Assembly: GCA_028718525.1 (NCBI GenBank)
Contig: JAQULP010000001.1
Location: 65,406 to 129,405 of the forward strand
Length of the DNA stretch: 64,000 nucleotides
Source of the DNA: Sulfuricurvum sp.
GTDB taxonomy: Bacteria; Campylobacterota; Campylobacteria; Campylobacterales; Sulfurimonadaceae
Direction of reading: 5' to 3'
In this document: positions 63,660 to 64,000 of the stretch, piece by piece
Layout: each line of letters begins with the position of its first letter
How positions within the stretch are numbered: position 1 is the stretch's first letter
Translations under genes and position numbers: made by a program
The notes under the pieces: model-generated
What the model was told of the DNA's origin: nothing
Seen by the model: only the letters and a program-made list of their open reading frames with translations
Database searches by the model: none

Positions 63660-64000
63660 TCAATTTCCTCGTAATTGTGTCTCATATTCCAATCGCAAAC
63701 CTTGCTGCGTCATTATAAAACCTCTGAGATTGATTTTGCCTTGCGAAATCTCTCGGGCGTGTATTTCACATAAAGGTATAAGATGATGGTGCTCTTTAAG
63801 ATGGGGGATTTGTCTATTTCGGATTAGGGCACCGCATATAACACATTCGCACGCGACAACTTCCCGGTACCGTTTAATGTACTCTTTTTGATTTCCCAAT
63901 TCCAATACATCATACTCTTTGGCTAACTTATCACGTATTCTGCGGGCATTATGCAAAAAACCGGAATGCATATGGAGCGACTCGGCAAATTCCAACCCGT
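63660..64000 (-). CDS. Hypothetical protein with a possible Cys/His metal site, 5' end outside the window
   Basis: About 113 codons are visible and the frame remains open to the window edge. VACECVICG and HLKEHHHLIPLCEIHARE suggest a Cys2-His-type zinc site, reminiscent of HNH or zinc-ribbon proteins, but the family is not recognised. It ends right at the dapE start, so the two are probably co-transcribed. Start and full size unknown. Confidence 0.6.
   Translation of the reverse strand, partial: GLEFAESLHMHSGFLHNARRIRDKLAKEYDVLELGNQKEYIKRYREVVACECVICGALIRNRQIPHLKEHHHLIPLCEIHAREISQGKINLRGFIMTQQGLRLEYETQLRGN

Overview
The window looks like a chromosomal segment from a sulfur-oxidising Campylobacterota (epsilonproteobacterium), close to Sulfuricurvum or Sulfurimonas. 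This is inferred from a SorAB-type sulfite dehydrogenase, a short (about 258-residue) DprA, the gene order ilvC / divergent polysaccharide deacetylase / dprA (as I recall it from Campylobacter jejuni), and overall codon and GC character. No rRNA, tRNA or CRISPR array was seen.

Layout. (1) 1-5862: core genes lysC (partial), rppH, hemW, tatB, tatC, queA, and a sulfite dehydrogenase pair (sorA, sorB). sorA carries an in-frame amber codon. (2) 5870-30102: a dprA gene split in two by a complete 23,451-bp Tn7-like transposon (6479-29929). The ends are a perfect 15-bp terminal inverted repeat beginning TGT, flanked by a 5-bp target duplication TTCTT on both sides. Removing the element and one TTCTT restores an uninterrupted 258-codon dprA. 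The element encodes TnsA, TnsB, TnsC and TniQ (10769-15334) and a probable divergent TnsE at the opposite end (28191-29870). Cargo: four poorly known genes at the left (a zinc metallopeptidase-like protein, a glyoxalase-superfamily-type protein, an alpha/beta-hydrolase-like protein and an orphan); a RADAR-type anti-phage operon (rdrA, rdrB) translationally coupled to a DndC-like sulfurtransferase and a small helix-turn-helix gene; a complete second dprA with its own promoter; a nuclease-helicase; a lipoprotein; and an HNH protein flanked by attC-like repeats. The element therefore breaks the host dprA and brings its own intact copy.

(3) 30174-33093: divergent polysaccharide deacetylase, ilvC and an orphan gene, ending in a palindromic terminator. 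(4) 33094-58796: a large surface-polysaccharide locus, all on the minus strand. It has Wzz and Wza-like export proteins, a lytic transglycosylase, a WbaP/WcaJ-type initiating transferase, glycosyltransferases, a Wzy-like polymerase, a Wzx flippase and nucleotide-sugar genes (rfbABCD for dTDP-L-rhamnose, a VioA-like aminotransferase, galU, wbpP-like, galE). Inside it sits a dedicated acyl module (acyl carrier protein, ketoacyl synthase III, LpxD-like acyltransferase, a metallo-beta-lactamase/rhodanese protein and an orphan), which suggests an N-acylated 4-amino-4,6-dideoxy sugar with an unusual acyl group. UppS, which makes the undecaprenyl carrier, follows the locus in the same direction. (5) 58793-64000: uppS, ridA, a thioredoxin-like protein, an M20 amidohydrolase, a GNAT protein, dapE and a partial gene.

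How it works together: the locus at 33-59 kb goes from sugar activation (GalU, RfbA) through lipid-linked assembly (WbaP, transferases), flipping (Wzx), polymerisation (Wzy, Wzz) and export (Wza). The transposon is a mobile defence island whose carried dprA would compensate for the natural-transformation gene it destroys.
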